The notes under the pieces were generated by a model, which saw nothing but the letters and a program-made list of their open reading frames with translations, did no database searches and was not told where the DNA came from. The position numbers and the translations under genes are program-made. Source: Pseudomonadota bacterium (GTDB taxonomy: Bacteria; Pseudomonadota; Gammaproteobacteria; Acidiferrobacterales; UBA6901). From it: DNA of 64,000 nt. The stretch lies in the NCBI GenBank assembly GCA_027364845.1, contig DAHXOO010000004.1, positions 51,841-115,840 of the forward strand. The letters are read 5' to 3'. Shown piece after piece: positions 28,432-38,943 of the stretch (positions are counted from its first letter, which is position 1; every line of letters starts with the position of its first letter).

Positions 28432-29196
28432 TCAGCGCACATTGAAAGCCTTGCCGGTGGTACCGCGGCTGTCCGGCCCCATCAGATACAGGTACGGTGC
28501 CATGACCTCCTCGGGGCGTGGATGCTGGTCCGGAATTTCGCCCGGGTAGGCGCGGGCGCGCAGCCCGGTTGCCACCGCGCCCGGGTCAAGGCTGTTGAAC
28601 CGGATGCAGGTGTTGCGCTCGAGTTCATCGGCCCAGATCTCCATGAGACGCTCGAGCGCACCGCCGGCGGCCGCGTAAGCGCCCCAGTAGGCACGACCCT
28701 TGCGTGCTACCTCCGAGGAGCTGAATATCACTGACGCATCGTCCGAGCGCTTGAGCAGATCGAGGCACAGGCGCGTGATGATATATGCGGCGTTGAAGTT
28801 GACCTGCATGACCCGGGTCCACAGCTCGGGCTCGTAGAGTTCAAGCGGAGTGAGGGTCCCGAGCTCGGCAGCGCTGTGTAGAATGCCGTCCAGCCTGCCA
28901 AATTCCTTGTCAATAGCGGCCGCGATATTTTCGTATTCCTTGGAAGTGGCCCGTGCCAAGTCCATGGGGGTGATCGCCGGCGGAGGACCGCCATCGGCAA
29001 GAATCTCGTCGTAGACCTGTTCCAGTTTAGAAACCGTGCGTCCCAGGAGGATCACGCTGGCACCATGCTTTGCATAAGCGCGAGCGGCCGCCCGCCCGAG
29101 GCCGTCGCCCGCGCCGGTGACTAGCACAATGCGGCCGGCGAGCAGATCAGGAACAGGGTGATAAGGAGTCGGTGCAGTCATGGATTGTGGCATGGA
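28432..29196 (-). CDS. YciK-like short-chain dehydrogenase/reductase with atypical active site
   Basis: LVTGAGDGLGRAAARAYAKHGA, NFNAAY, SSSEVARKGRAYWGAYAAAGG. Confidence 0.82.
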   Translation of the reverse strand, partial: SMPQSMTAPTPYHPVPDLLAGRIVLVTGAGDGLGRAAARAYAKHGASVILLGRTVSKLEQVYDEILADGGPPPAITPMDLARATSKEYENIAAAIDKEFGRLDGILHSAAELGTLTPLELYEPELWTRVMQVNFNAAYIITRLCLDLLKRSDDASVIFSSSEVARKGRAYWGAYAAAGGALERLMEIWADELERNTCIRFNSLDPGAVATGLRARAYPGEIPDQHPRPEEVMAPYLYLMGPDSRGTTGKAFNVR

Positions 29197-29452
29197 TTTC
29201 AAGGGGGTCAGGTTGAAACCGCGCATTGTACCGCACTCCGTACAGCCGCTTCGAGCATTGCCGGGTGCCGCTACTCCCCGAAAAACTGCAATCACAGTTG
29301 CCGCCGGTGCGCTCACGGCAGGGCTGATATGGCACACAGAGGTGCCACATCAAGCCAGCCATATGTGACTGCGGTTCCTCCCGTTCCCTGCTTCTGTCCC
29401 ACCGTGTGCGTGTGTGAATCGGTCGGAGTGGCAAGCCGAGGCGATGACAGGT

Positions 29453-29713
29453 TATCATCGCGCCAAGTCAGACACGGGGACGATCGTGGGCAGGTTTTTG
29501 TTCGGAGTGATCATCGGGGCGCTGGCGGCTTTTGTGCTTGGGTACAATTTCGGGCGGGGTGTGCCATTGCTGACCAACCCCCTCGCCAAGCGGTCAGAAT
29601 TTCCAGCGGAGGTGAAGAGAAAGGCTAACGAGTTGCTTGAATCCACCAAAGCTGCAATCCACAAGGCGACCGCCCCGTCGCACAGGCCCGGTGTCGGAGT
29701 GTCTGGCCGCTGA
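29453..29713 (+). CDS. Small single-TM hypothetical protein
   Basis: RFLFGVIIGALAAFVLGYNFGRG hydrophobic segment. Confidence 0.45.
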   Translation, partial: YHRAKSDTGTIVGRFLFGVIIGALAAFVLGYNFGRGVPLLTNPLAKRSEFPAEVKRKANELLESTKAAIHKATAPSHRPGVGVSGR

Positions 29714-29766
29714 TCTGCCGAAGGCGGAATACGACCGGACTGCGCACCACTGCGCAGGTCTGTTGA

Positions 29767-30735
29767 TCAGGCAAAGCTCGATTTTCCCTCGTCGCTTACG
29801 CAGATACGATTACGGCCACTATTCTTGGCGAGATAAAGGCGTCGGTCGGCAACAGCAAGCAGTTCATCAAAGGTGTCGACGCTCTCGGCGCTGAATGTCG
29901 CCATCCCGATGCTGACAGTGACCCGGATGCGCGCATCGGCGGTCACGATTTCTCCTTTTTCAATGCGTGCACGTATGCGCTCGGCCAGCACCGCGGCACC
30001 GAGGCGGTTGGTTTCGGGCAGCAGCACCGCGAACTCCTCGCCGCCAATACGTCCGACGACATCGCCGTTACGAACGATGCCGCCGAGCAGGTTCGAGACC
30101 TTCACCAGCACCTCGTCACCTGCCTGGTGGCCGTAGCGATCATTGACCTGCTTGAAGTGGTCGATGTCGGTCAGCAGCACCGACAGCTCTCCCAGGTAAC
30201 GCTTCACGCTAGCGATCTGCTGCGCGCCTTGATCGTAGAAGCTGCGCCGGTTGCGCAGTCGGGTCAGGGGATCGGTGCTGGCCTGTTCCACCAGGGCATG
30301 GCGGCTCTCCTCGAGCTCGCGGATCGTTCTGGAGAGCTTATAGTGGACGTTGACCCGTGCCTGGAGCTCCATGACGTCAATCGGCTTGGTGAGAAAGTCG
30401 TTGGCGCCGTTGAGAAACGCGAGGTTCTTGTCGACACTGTCATTGGCCGTGGTCATTACGATCACCGGTATGCTCGCGATGCGCGAAATCGGGCTCTTGC
30501 GAATCTTGACCAGCAACTGCTGTCCAGTCATGCGTGGCATGTTGACATCGGTGATGACCACGTCGATGTGCTCATCCGCCGTCAGGATCTGCCACGCCTC
30601 TTCGCCGTCCTTGGCCTCGATGAGCCGGTAGTTTTCCGAGAGATACTTGGTCAGCATCGCCTTCGAGGTCTGGGAATCCTCGGCAAGCAGGATGCGAGGC
30701 CGGGAGTCGGTACCGGCTGGGTTGTCGTGCACCAT
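29767..30735 (-). CDS. Response regulator diguanylate cyclase (REC-GGDEF)
   Basis: REC domain (ILLAEDSQTSK, ITDVNMPRMTG, TKPIDVMEL), GGEEF active site with RNGD I-site 5 residues upstream. Confidence 0.93.
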   Translation of the reverse strand: MVHDNPAGTDSRPRILLAEDSQTSKAMLTKYLSENYRLIEAKDGEEAWQILTADEHIDVVITDVNMPRMTGQQLLVKIRKSPISRIASIPVIVMTTANDSVDKNLAFLNGANDFLTKPIDVMELQARVNVHYKLSRTIRELEESRHALVEQASTDPLTRLRNRRSFYDQGAQQIASVKRYLGELSVLLTDIDHFKQVNDRYGHQAGDEVLVKVSNLLGGIVRNGDVVGRIGGEEFAVLLPETNRLGAAVLAERIRARIEKGEIVTADARIRVTVSIGMATFSAESVDTFDELLAVADRRLYLAKNSGRNRICVSDEGKSSFA

Positions 30736-30865
30736 GGGTTGTCGCTGGCGTGTCACGTTTTTGTCCGGATCACGGGAGCTGGGAACGATACTGCAAATAC
30801 GCAATTAGTACTATAGCACCACGCGCGCGGCCGCGGGCAGTGGGGAAGCGCCAGCGCGCGGGTTA

Positions 30866-32110
30866 TCAACCCCGGTCGTCGCTTTCCGGCCGGGATATTT
30901 CGCGCACGCCTTTCTCTATCTGCGTCAGGGGCTCGATGTCTTTCCTGGCGCTCACTCCCATCTCGGTGAACTTGCGTGCCCCCGGAAGGAGCTTGCTGTC
31001 GAACGAGCCGATGGCACGGTTGTAATGCCCGACGCTGCTGTCGAGGCTCGTGCCGAGGCGTGCGAGGTGCTCCGAGAACGTCGCCAAGCGGGCATAAAGC
31101 TCCTCGCCGGCGTCGCGGATTTCCACGGCATTGGACGCCAGCGCCTCCTGGCGCCAGCCATAGGCCACGGCGCGCAGCAGCGCGACGAAGCTTGTGGGAG
31201 TGGCCAGGATCACCTTCTGGCGCAGCGCGTCCTCCAGAAGGTTGCGATCGATGTCGAGCGCCGCGCTCAAGAACTGTTCGCCGGGGATGAAAAGAACAAC
31301 AAAGTCCGGCGCATTTTTGAACTGGCTCCAGTACGCTTTGCGCGAGAGTTCGGTCACGCGCTCCCGGACCTTGCGTGCGTGGTGTTCGAGGTGACGCGCG
31401 CGCTCGGCGTCGTCGGTCGCCTCCATGGCGTTGAGATAGGCATCGAGCGGGGTTTTGACATCCACCACGATCTCGCGGCCGTCTGGCATGCGCACCACCA
31501 TGTCCGGGCGCAGCATGCCCTCGTCGGTGCTCACCGACTCCTGCTGGGTGAAGTCGCAGTACTCGACCATGCCGGCGATCTCGGTCAGGCGTTTCAGCGT
31601 GAGCTCGCCCCACTTGCCGCGGACTTCGGGGCGGCGCAGGGATTTGACCAGATTCTGAGTCTCGGTCTTCAGCTGGTCCTGCGCCTGTGCCATCGTCTCC
31701 AGATGCTTGGTAAGGGCACCGTAGGCTTCTTTGCGTGCATTTTCCATCTGTTGAATCTGATGCTCGGCCTTGTGCAGGGCCTCCTTGATCGGCGTGACCA
31801 GGTTCTCCACCGCCTTTTCCTTTTGCTCGAGATCGGCCGCCGCCTGGACATGGAAGCGTTTGAGGGTCTCCTGGGCGAGCTGCAGGAATGCCTCGTTATT
31901 GTGCTGCAGCGCGTCACGTGAAAGCGCGTTGAAGGGCCGTTCCAGCCCCTGCAGCTGGTCGGCCGCTTTGCGTCGCTCCAGGTCCAGGGTGACCGAGAGT
32001 TCGGCGATACGCTTCTGGCCGCGGGCGCGCGCGAGCAACCAGCCGAGCGTGCCGGCTATGGCCGCTACCGCCGCCAGCAGAGCCAGGGTTGCGGGGTCAG
32101 CGGCGGGCAT
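30866..32110 (-). CDS. rmuC: DNA recombination protein RmuC
   Basis: EVRGKWGELTLKRLTEIAGM, VDVKTPLDAYLNAM, VLFIPGEQFLSAAL. Confidence 0.93.
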   Translation of the reverse strand: MPAADPATLALLAAVAAIAGTLGWLLARARGQKRIAELSVTLDLERRKAADQLQGLERPFNALSRDALQHNNEAFLQLAQETLKRFHVQAAADLEQKEKAVENLVTPIKEALHKAEHQIQQMENARKEAYGALTKHLETMAQAQDQLKTETQNLVKSLRRPEVRGKWGELTLKRLTEIAGMVEYCDFTQQESVSTDEGMLRPDMVVRMPDGREIVVDVKTPLDAYLNAMEATDDAERARHLEHHARKVRERVTELSRKAYWSQFKNAPDFVVLFIPGEQFLSAALDIDRNLLEDALRQKVILATPTSFVALLRAVAYGWRQEALASNAVEIRDAGEELYARLATFSEHLARLGTSLDSSVGHYNRAIGSFDSKLLPGARKFTEMGVSARKDIEPLTQIEKGVREISRPESDDRG

Positions 32111-32762
32111 CGATCCATTCCAGGACATCGCCGGGCGAGTGCACGAGGGCGTCGGCGCCCCAGCTCGGCGGATCGTCGGTTTCGCCGATGTAGCCGAACA
32201 TCGCCACGAGGGTGTGCATGCCGGCGACGCGTCCGGCCTCAATGTCGCGTGCGGCATCTCCGACGTACAGGCAGTTGGCGGGTGCGGTGCCGCACTGTGC
32301 ACAGGCGTAAAGCAGCGGGGCAGGGTGCGGCTTGGTGTTGGCCGTGGTATCGCCGCTCACCACGCATGCGGCCGTGGCGGCCAGTCCGAGGGCACGTACC
32401 AGGGGCTCGGTCAGAAACGCCGGCTTGTTCGTAACGATGCCCCAGTTGAGCCCGCGCTGGGGTAGCGCCGAAAGTAGTTCGCCCACACCGGGAAATAGCT
32501 GCGTCTCGCGGCACAGGTTCGCGGCGTACAGATCGAGAAAACGGCGGCGCAGCGCATCGTAGCCGGTGTCGTCCGGTGTGATTCCAAAGCCGAGCTGCAG
32601 GAGCGCACGCGCTCCGTACGAGGCTCGCGGGCGGATCTGGTCATGGGATAAAGGTTGCTGGCCGTGTTCGCGCAACAGCTCGTTGAGAGCGAAACCCAGA
32701 TCGGGGGCGGTGTCCGCGAGTGTCCCGTCGAGATCGAACAGGACGGTGTGAATGTCAGTCAT
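32097..32762 (-). CDS. gph: Phosphoglycolate phosphatase (HAD family)
   Basis: [43 protein letters not shown]; next to ubiG. Confidence 0.88.
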   Translation of the reverse strand: MTDIHTVLFDLDGTLADTAPDLGFALNELLREHGQQPLSHDQIRPRASYGARALLQLGFGITPDDTGYDALRRRFLDLYAANLCRETQLFPGVGELLSALPQRGLNWGIVTNKPAFLTEPLVRALGLAATAACVVSGDTTANTKPHPAPLLYACAQCGTAPANCLYVGDAARDIEAGRVAGMHTLVAMFGYIGETDDPPSWGADALVHSPGDVLEWIDARR

Positions 32763-33468
32763 CCGCGCGTCGGCACCAGGCAAGATAATTGACATCGACG
32801 CCCGGCCCGAGCGTGTACTGGGCAGTCAGGGGGTTGTAGTGCATACCGGTAAACTGGCGCAGATCGAGGTCGGAATGACGGCACATGTCCTGCAGCTCGG
32901 ACGGTTTGATGAATCTCATGTAATCATGGGTGCCGCGCGGCAGCAGACGCAGCACATATTCCGCACCCACGATCGCCAGCAGCCAGGACTTTGGATTGCG
33001 GTTGATCGTGGAGAAGAACACTTGTCCGCCCGGCTTGACCAGGCGCGCGCAGGCCGCGACCACCGAGGCCGGTTCGGGGACATGCTCCAGCATCTCCAGG
33101 CAGGTGACCACGTCAAATGCCTGCGGCTGCTGCTGCGCCAGGTCCTCGGCCGAGATCCTGCGGTAGTCGACTGAGTGGCCGGTCTCCTTCAGGTGCAGGC
33201 GTGCCACTGCCAGCGGTGCATCCCCCAGATCGATCCCGGTCACCTGTGCTCCGAGGGCGGCCATGCTCTCGGCGAGAATGCCGCCACCGCAACCGACATC
33301 GAGCACGGTCTTGCCACGCAGGCCTGCACGCTCATCGATGAACCGCAGCCGCAGCGGATTGATATCGTGCAGCGGCTTGAACTCGCTTGTTGGATCCCAC
33401 CAGCGTTCGGCCAGCTTCTCGAATTTGGCGATCTCGGCTTGGTCGACGTTTTGAGTGGTCGTTGTCAT
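32755..33468 (-). CDS. ubiG: Ubiquinone biosynthesis O-methyltransferase UbiG
   Basis: [51 protein letters not shown]. Confidence 0.94.
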   Translation of the reverse strand: MTTTTQNVDQAEIAKFEKLAERWWDPTSEFKPLHDINPLRLRFIDERAGLRGKTVLDVGCGGGILAESMAALGAQVTGIDLGDAPLAVARLHLKETGHSVDYRRISAEDLAQQQPQAFDVVTCLEMLEHVPEPASVVAACARLVKPGGQVFFSTINRNPKSWLLAIVGAEYVLRLLPRGTHDYMRFIKPSELQDMCRHSDLDLRQFTGMHYNPLTAQYTLGPGVDVNYLAWCRRADD

Positions 33469-33565
33469 CGTGTGCTGACCCGCTGCCGGGGATGAATGTG
33501 GCGGTCGCTGGCGTGCCGCCGGACCTGTGTCCAGGTGGCCGTGCACCCTGTTCCGCTGGCGCGGG

Positions 33566-34888
33566 TCAAAGGCCCCGCTGATGCCGTATTCTATCACTCC
33601 AGCGGTTGGCACGGTGCAGAATTTCGGCTTCGTCCAGCGTGGTCAGTCGCCCGCCTTCGAGCAATTGACGCCCGGCCACCCAGACGTCGGTGACCTGGTC
33701 GCGGCCGGCGGTGTAGACGATCTGTGACAGTGGGTCGTAGACCGGCTGACTCGAAATGCGGGCGAGGTCGATCGCCGCGAGATCCGCGTACTTGCCGGTG
33801 CTGATAGATCCCGTGACCTGGTCGAGCCCGAGCGCGCGCGCACCATGGAGTGTGGCCATGCGCAGCGCCTGGCGGGCGGGCAGAGCGGTGGCGTCTCCGC
33901 TCACTGCTTTGGCCAGCAGCGCCGCGACGCGCATCTCGTCCAGCATGTCGAGGTCATTGTTGCTGGCCGCACCATCGGTGCCGAGCGCGACATTGACCCC
34001 GGCGCGCAGCAGCTCGAACACCGGACAGAAACCGCTGGCGAGCTTGAGGTTCGACTCCGGGCAGTGGACGATGCTGACTCCCGCTTGGGCCAGAAGCGCG
34101 ATCTCCTCAGGCAGTAACTGCGTCATATGCACCGCAACCAGATTCGGAGTGAGCAGGTCCAGGTCGTGCAGCCGCTCGATCGGCCGCCGCCCGGTCTTGG
34201 CGAGAGCCTCTTGCACCTCGTGGGCGGTCTCGTGCACATGCATGTGCACCGGAAGATCCAGCTCGTTGTTGAGGGTTCGGATCCGGGTGAGTGGCTCGTC
34301 GGATACGGAGTAGGGTGCATGCGGCGCAAACGCGGTCGTGATCAGCTCACTGCTGCGCAGTTCGTCATGCAGTCTGAGGCCCTTGTCGAGATAGGCGTTG
34401 GACGAGTCGGCGTAGACCGTCGGAAAATCGATAACGATCAGCCCCATGCAGGCGCGGATGCCCGCTTTGCGCACCACCTGCGCGCAGTCTTCAGGGAAGA
34501 AGTACATGTCGCTAAAGCAGGTGGTGCCGCCCTTGATCATCTCGGCGACCGCCAGCTGTGCTCCGTCGCGTACGAACTCCGGTGAAACCCAGCGGCCCTC
34601 AGCCGGCCAGATGTGGTTCTGCAGCCAGTCCATGAGTGGCAGGTCGTCTGCCAGGCCGCGAAACAGTGCCATAGCCGCATGGGTATGGGCATTGACCAGG
34701 CCCGGGATCAGGGCATGGGTCGCGAGCTCGCCGGTCCGGCGCGCCCGGTAACGCACGGCCGCCGCGGACGCCGGCAGAATTTCCAGGATACGCCCCTGGT
34801 CGATGGCGACGCTGTGGTGGTCGAGACAGCCATCCGGATCCACCGGAATCACCCAGCGCGCATTGATCAGCAGTTCGACTTCAGTCAC
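33566..34888 (-). CDS. mtaD: 5-methylthioadenosine/S-adenosylhomocysteine deaminase-type amidohydrolase
   Basis: [62 protein letters not shown] start. Confidence 0.85.
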   Translation of the reverse strand: MTEVELLINARWVIPVDPDGCLDHHSVAIDQGRILEILPASAAAVRYRARRTGELATHALIPGLVNAHTHAAMALFRGLADDLPLMDWLQNHIWPAEGRWVSPEFVRDGAQLAVAEMIKGGTTCFSDMYFFPEDCAQVVRKAGIRACMGLIVIDFPTVYADSSNAYLDKGLRLHDELRSSELITTAFAPHAPYSVSDEPLTRIRTLNNELDLPVHMHVHETAHEVQEALAKTGRRPIERLHDLDLLTPNLVAVHMTQLLPEEIALLAQAGVSIVHCPESNLKLASGFCPVFELLRAGVNVALGTDGAASNNDLDMLDEMRVAALLAKAVSGDATALPARQALRMATLHGARALGLDQVTGSISTGKYADLAAIDLARISSQPVYDPLSQIVYTAGRDQVTDVWVAGRQLLEGGRLTTLDEAEILHRANRWSDRIRHQRGL

Positions 34889-34901
34889 AGAGATATAAGG
34901 T

Positions 34902-36279
34902 CACTCTTGTCCAAAATAACTCATGACGTTGGGGCCCTCCGGAGAAGTTGAGTAAGATGAGTTTGCGATCCACACCACTCATCCTCAACCGGAGGTCCAA
35001 CGTGAAGGCATCATGCAGCATGTTTAGCCAGATACTCAAGCTCATCCCGCGTGCCGACTTCCAGCGCCTGGTGAAGGAAACCGGTGCCGAGCGTGCCGCC
35101 AAGGGATTAAGCTCCTGGAGCCAGTTCGTGGCGATGCTGGTCTGCCAGCTCGGGCGCGCCCACAGCCTGCGCGAGATCGAAGGGGGGCTAAAAAGCTGCG
35201 AGGGCAAGCTCCAGCATCTCGGCATCGAAGCCCCCAAACGCTCCTCGCTCGCCTACGCCAACGCCCACCGGCCGTGGCAGCTCTATGAGAAGGTGTTCGG
35301 TCAACTCTACACCCACGTCCGCGCCCACGTGCGCACCCCGCGCAAGTTCCGCTTCAAGAACAAGCTGGTCAGTCTCGATGCGAGCACCATCGATCTGTGC
35401 CTGTCGGTCTTCGACTGGGCGAAGTTCCGTCGCACCAAGGGGGCGGTGAAACTGCATCTGCTGCTCGATCACGACGGCTACCTGCCCTGGCTTGCGGTCA
35501 TCACCGACGGCAAGGTGCACGACGTCAGGGTCGCCAAAACCCTCGCTTTCCCGGCCGGGACCGTGGTGGTCTACGACCGCGGCTACATCGACTACCGGCT
35601 CTTTGGCGAGTGGACCGAGGCGGGGGTGTATTTCGTCACCCGCGTCAAGGACAACACCCGCTACGTCATCACCGAAGAGAAAACGGCCCCTGCACACCGC
35701 GGGATCCTCAGCGATCAGGTGATCGAGTTGACCGGCGTCCAGGCCGAGGAACGCTGTCTGTATCCGCTGCGCCGGGTGGAGACCGTGCATCCCGAGACCG
35801 GCCAAACCTTGGTCTTCCTCACCAACCCTCTGACCCTCGGGGCCTCCACCATTGCCGCAATCTACAAGGACCGCTGGGCGGTGGAGCTCTTTTTCAAGGC
35901 GATCAAGCAGAACCTGAAGGTCAAGACGTTTGTCGGCACCCCACCCAATGCGGTCAAAACCCAGCCCTGGTGCGCGCTCATCGCGATTCTGCTGTTGCGC
36001 TACCTGCAGCTGCTGTCGCGCTTTGGCTGGTCGATGTCCAATCTGGTGGCGCTGCTTCGTATGAATCTGTTCACGCACCGCGATTTGCGGGCCTGGCTCG
36101 ATGAGCCGTTCGCCGTGCCGCCGGATCCGGTGGACGTTCCGCTGCAGTCTGCCTTGGCGTTCGCCTGATCTTGGACAGCATCGAGGGGGCAGGAACATGA
36201 AAAGGCGATTCTCCCTATCCAAAACCGCGGAGAAACTAAGGTGTCAGGTCCATGCGGTCAGCTGTTTTGGACAGCAGTG
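34902..36279 (+). mobile_element. IS4-family insertion sequence, complete with IRs and flanking target duplication
   Basis: Ends CACTCTTGTCCAAAAT...ATTTTGGACAGCAGTG type (right end reverse complement CACTGCTGTCCAAAACAGCT); ATATAAGGT at 34893-34901 and 36280-36288. Confidence 0.9.
35002..36168 (+). CDS. IS4-family DDE transposase
   Basis: SLDASTIDLCLSVFDW, VVYDRGYIDY, Y-2-R-3-E-6-K signature YKDRWAVELFFKAIK; GTG start after ggagg. Confidence 0.92.
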   Translation: MKASCSMFSQILKLIPRADFQRLVKETGAERAAKGLSSWSQFVAMLVCQLGRAHSLREIEGGLKSCEGKLQHLGIEAPKRSSLAYANAHRPWQLYEKVFGQLYTHVRAHVRTPRKFRFKNKLVSLDASTIDLCLSVFDWAKFRRTKGAVKLHLLLDHDGYLPWLAVITDGKVHDVRVAKTLAFPAGTVVVYDRGYIDYRLFGEWTEAGVYFVTRVKDNTRYVITEEKTAPAHRGILSDQVIELTGVQAEERCLYPLRRVETVHPETGQTLVFLTNPLTLGASTIAAIYKDRWAVELFFKAIKQNLKVKTFVGTPPNAVKTQPWCALIAILLLRYLQLLSRFGWSMSNLVALLRMNLFTHRDLRAWLDEPFAVPPDPVDVPLQSALAFA

Positions 36280-36404
36280 ATATAAGGTCATTTTTGCGTT
36301 GTGCGCAGTATACCGAATCACGGCTTGCACTTTACTCAAAAAGGCTCTTGAAATGTTATTCTCAATCATCCAGCATTTCGACGAGTTTTGATAAGGAGAG
36401 ATGC

Positions 36405-36635
36405 ATGGGGCGGACTGATCGCGTGACCCGACAGCCCGAAGTGATGAGCGATAAAGCGTGCATCCGGGGCATGCGGGTTGCGGTGGGCATTATCGTCGGC
36501 CGGATCGATGTGGGCCGCAGTATCGGGAAAATCCTCGCTGACTATCCCTGCCGGGAGTGCGAGGACATCCAGCAGACACTTTGCGGTGGCGCGTGGCGAG
36601 CCGAGGAACGCGAAGTCGCTCTGGTCCGCGCATGA
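36405..36635 (+). CDS. DUF433-domain antitoxin-like protein
   Basis: PEVMSDKACIRGMRVAVGIIVGRIDVGRSIGKILADYPCRECEDIQQTL..AWRAEEREV. Confidence 0.8.
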   Translation: MGRTDRVTRQPEVMSDKACIRGMRVAVGIIVGRIDVGRSIGKILADYPCRECEDIQQTLCGGAWRAEEREVALVRA

Positions 36636-37273
36636 AACTGCCGGTCGGCACCAATGGCAAAATCATTGTGCTCGACTTCGAGACCACGGGGCTTTCTCCT
36701 GATATGGGCGATCGGGCCACGGAGGTTGCGGCAGTCATGATTGAGGGTGGCTGTATCGTGGATCGGTTTCAGAGTCTTATGAACGCCGGTGTCCGCATTC
36801 CCGCTTTTGTGGAAGAATTCACCGGTATTACAAACAAAATGATTCAGAAGGCGCCCCCTGCAGGTCGCGTCATGGAGAGTTTGGTTCGGTTTGTGAAATC
36901 GTGCCCTGTCATTGCCCACAACGCTTCATTCGACAGGAAGTTTTTCGATGCAGAACTGTCGCGAATTCGGCGCACCCGTCAACAGGAATTCATATGTTCT
37001 ATGCGGCTTGCGCGACGCATATTCCCGGATGCGCCCGGCCACAGTCTTGAGACCGTGGCGCGCTATGCCGGTGTCGAACAAGGCGGTACGTATCATCGAG
37101 CGCTCGCAGATGCGACCACGACTGCACGACTCTGGATCAAGATGGTTGATTGGCTCAAGACGACCTATTCGCTGAGTGAGGTGCCATTGAGCCTGATGGT
37201 ACAACTACAGTCCGTTCCAAAAAGCCAGTCGCGGCGATTTCTAAGTAATTGTGCCAATGAATTTTGCGTCTGA
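36632..37273 (+). CDS. DnaQ-like 3'-5' exonuclease
   Basis: Exo motifs VLDFETTGLSP, AHNASFDRKFF, YHRALADATTTARLW; ATG overlaps DUF433 stop (ATGA). Confidence 0.88.
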   Translation: MKLPVGTNGKIIVLDFETTGLSPDMGDRATEVAAVMIEGGCIVDRFQSLMNAGVRIPAFVEEFTGITNKMIQKAPPAGRVMESLVRFVKSCPVIAHNASFDRKFFDAELSRIRRTRQQEFICSMRLARRIFPDAPGHSLETVARYAGVEQGGTYHRALADATTTARLWIKMVDWLKTTYSLSEVPLSLMVQLQSVPKSQSRRFLSNCANEFCV

Positions 37274-37424
37274 CCGCGATTGCGGCAATCGGTCGCACGT
37301 CTGGTCGCCTGCAGCTTATCGCGTGCGCTGGTTCCGGATATATCCGGGTCGGGGTCGGTAGCCCAGCCGTTCTGGCAAGTGAGGGTGTCGTTATTAGGTT
37401 CTGCCGCGAGGTGATGATTTTCCG

Positions 37425-38492
37425 ATGATCAATCTGAAAACTGCTGAGAACATACCTTATGACCGCGTGCGTGCGGTGCAGTGGGAGGACGACCGGCTTA
37501 GCCTGATTGATCAGCGCTTGCTACCGTCGCAGACCGTGACCGTGGCGTTTGAGCATTTGCCGGAATGCATCCGCGCGATCCGGGACATGGTTGTACGCGG
37601 CGCGCCGGCGATCGGTATCACTGCAGCCTATGCTGTGGTCCTGGCAGCGCGCGACCGCCATCGCGCCGACCCTGCAGGTTGGCGTCGGGCGCTTCTTCCT
37701 GACCTCGAACAGCTGGCCGCCGCGCGCCCAACCGCGGTGAATCTGCGCTGGGCGGTGGACCGCATGCGGCACATCGTCGAATCGGCAACCGACGCCGATC
37801 CGGTGGCGCGCCTGCTGGCTGAGGCGCGCCACATCCACGCTGCCGACATCGCCGCCAACCATCGCATGGGTGGCCTGGGGATGGCGCTGATTGAACCCGG
37901 CAGCGGTGTACTGACGCATTGCAATACCGGCGCGCTTGCCACTGGCGGCTACGGTACCGCACTTGGCGTAGTGCGCGCCGGGGTTGCCGCCGGGCGCATC
38001 GGACAGGTGTTCGCGGACGAGACCCGGCCGTGGTTGCAGGGCGCGCGCCTGACGGCTTGGGAGCTGGTGCAGGAAGGCATCGCCGTTACGCTGATCGTCG
38101 ACGGCGCGGCGGCGCAGCTTATGCGGCAGGGCCGCGTTCGCTGGGTCATCGTGGGCGCCGACCGCATCGCGGCCAACGGTGACACGGCGAACAAGATCGG
38201 CACTTACGGGCTTGCGGTGAGCGCGCGGTACCACGGTGTGAAATTCATGGTCGTAGCGCCGCGCAGCAGCATAGACATGGCGGTCGCGTCCGGCGCCGAC
38301 ATTCCCATCGAAAGTCGCGATCCCGCGGAGGTGCTCAGCTACGCCGGAACCCGTACGGCCGCCGACGGCGCGCATGCCTGGAATCCCGCTTTCGACGTAA
38401 CCCCCGCGGAGCTCATCGATGCCATCGTGACGGAAGCGGGTGTCGTCCGGGCGCCTACGACTACCGCGATGCACGCTCTGATGGGCCTATGA
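37425..38492 (+). CDS. mtnA: S-methyl-5-thioribose-1-phosphate isomerase
   Basis: [69 protein letters not shown]. Confidence 0.96.
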   Translation: MINLKTAENIPYDRVRAVQWEDDRLSLIDQRLLPSQTVTVAFEHLPECIRAIRDMVVRGAPAIGITAAYAVVLAARDRHRADPAGWRRALLPDLEQLAAARPTAVNLRWAVDRMRHIVESATDADPVARLLAEARHIHAADIAANHRMGGLGMALIEPGSGVLTHCNTGALATGGYGTALGVVRAGVAAGRIGQVFADETRPWLQGARLTAWELVQEGIAVTLIVDGAAAQLMRQGRVRWVIVGADRIAANGDTANKIGTYGLAVSARYHGVKFMVVAPRSSIDMAVASGADIPIESRDPAEVLSYAGTRTAADGAHAWNPAFDVTPAELIDAIVTEAGVVRAPTTTAMHALMGL

Positions 38493-38646
38493 GACGTTTT
38501 TGACGCAGACGGGTTGAACCGCGCCGCATGTTGGACCTCTTCACCCCCCCCCCTGAACGTAGGCTGACGTGAGCGGGCGCATGCCGTGCCGGGTAGGCAT
38601 GCGGAACTGTACGTTGCCTGAGGTTTCAGGTCGTTAGGCACGAATC

Positions 38647-38812
38647 GGGGTTGTCGTACTCGCCGCACGTGACGTGCATATTTTCGTCGTATCACCTTGA
38701 TAGGGTATGCAAAACTAACACGTCGGCTGCAGCCGAGGTGAGCCTGAAATTCTCCTGCACCATCAAGGGCCGGATATCGAAAACGTTAGTCTGCACACGG
38801 AACGGACAGCAA
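38647..38812. repeat. 166-bp direct repeat, copy 1
   Basis: Matches 41325-41490 with 3 mismatches and no indels; contains palindromes GCACGTGACGTGC and CACGTCGGCTGCAGCCGAGGTG. Confidence 0.95.
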
Positions 38813-38943
38813 CCCTTCTCCGTACGTAGCGTACAGATTTCGGGTTGCCGTACTATTTTTTTTAGCGCCGCGAATCCAAACCGGGTTTTCATGCCTCTTA
38901 ATTGGTGTGGAATATCCTCGATAACGTGCGAAAGGAGCATGAA

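Noticed and set aside
35188-36222. 344-aa minus-strand ORF in the IS element
   Set aside because: Antisense of the IS4 transposase with no recognisable domain.
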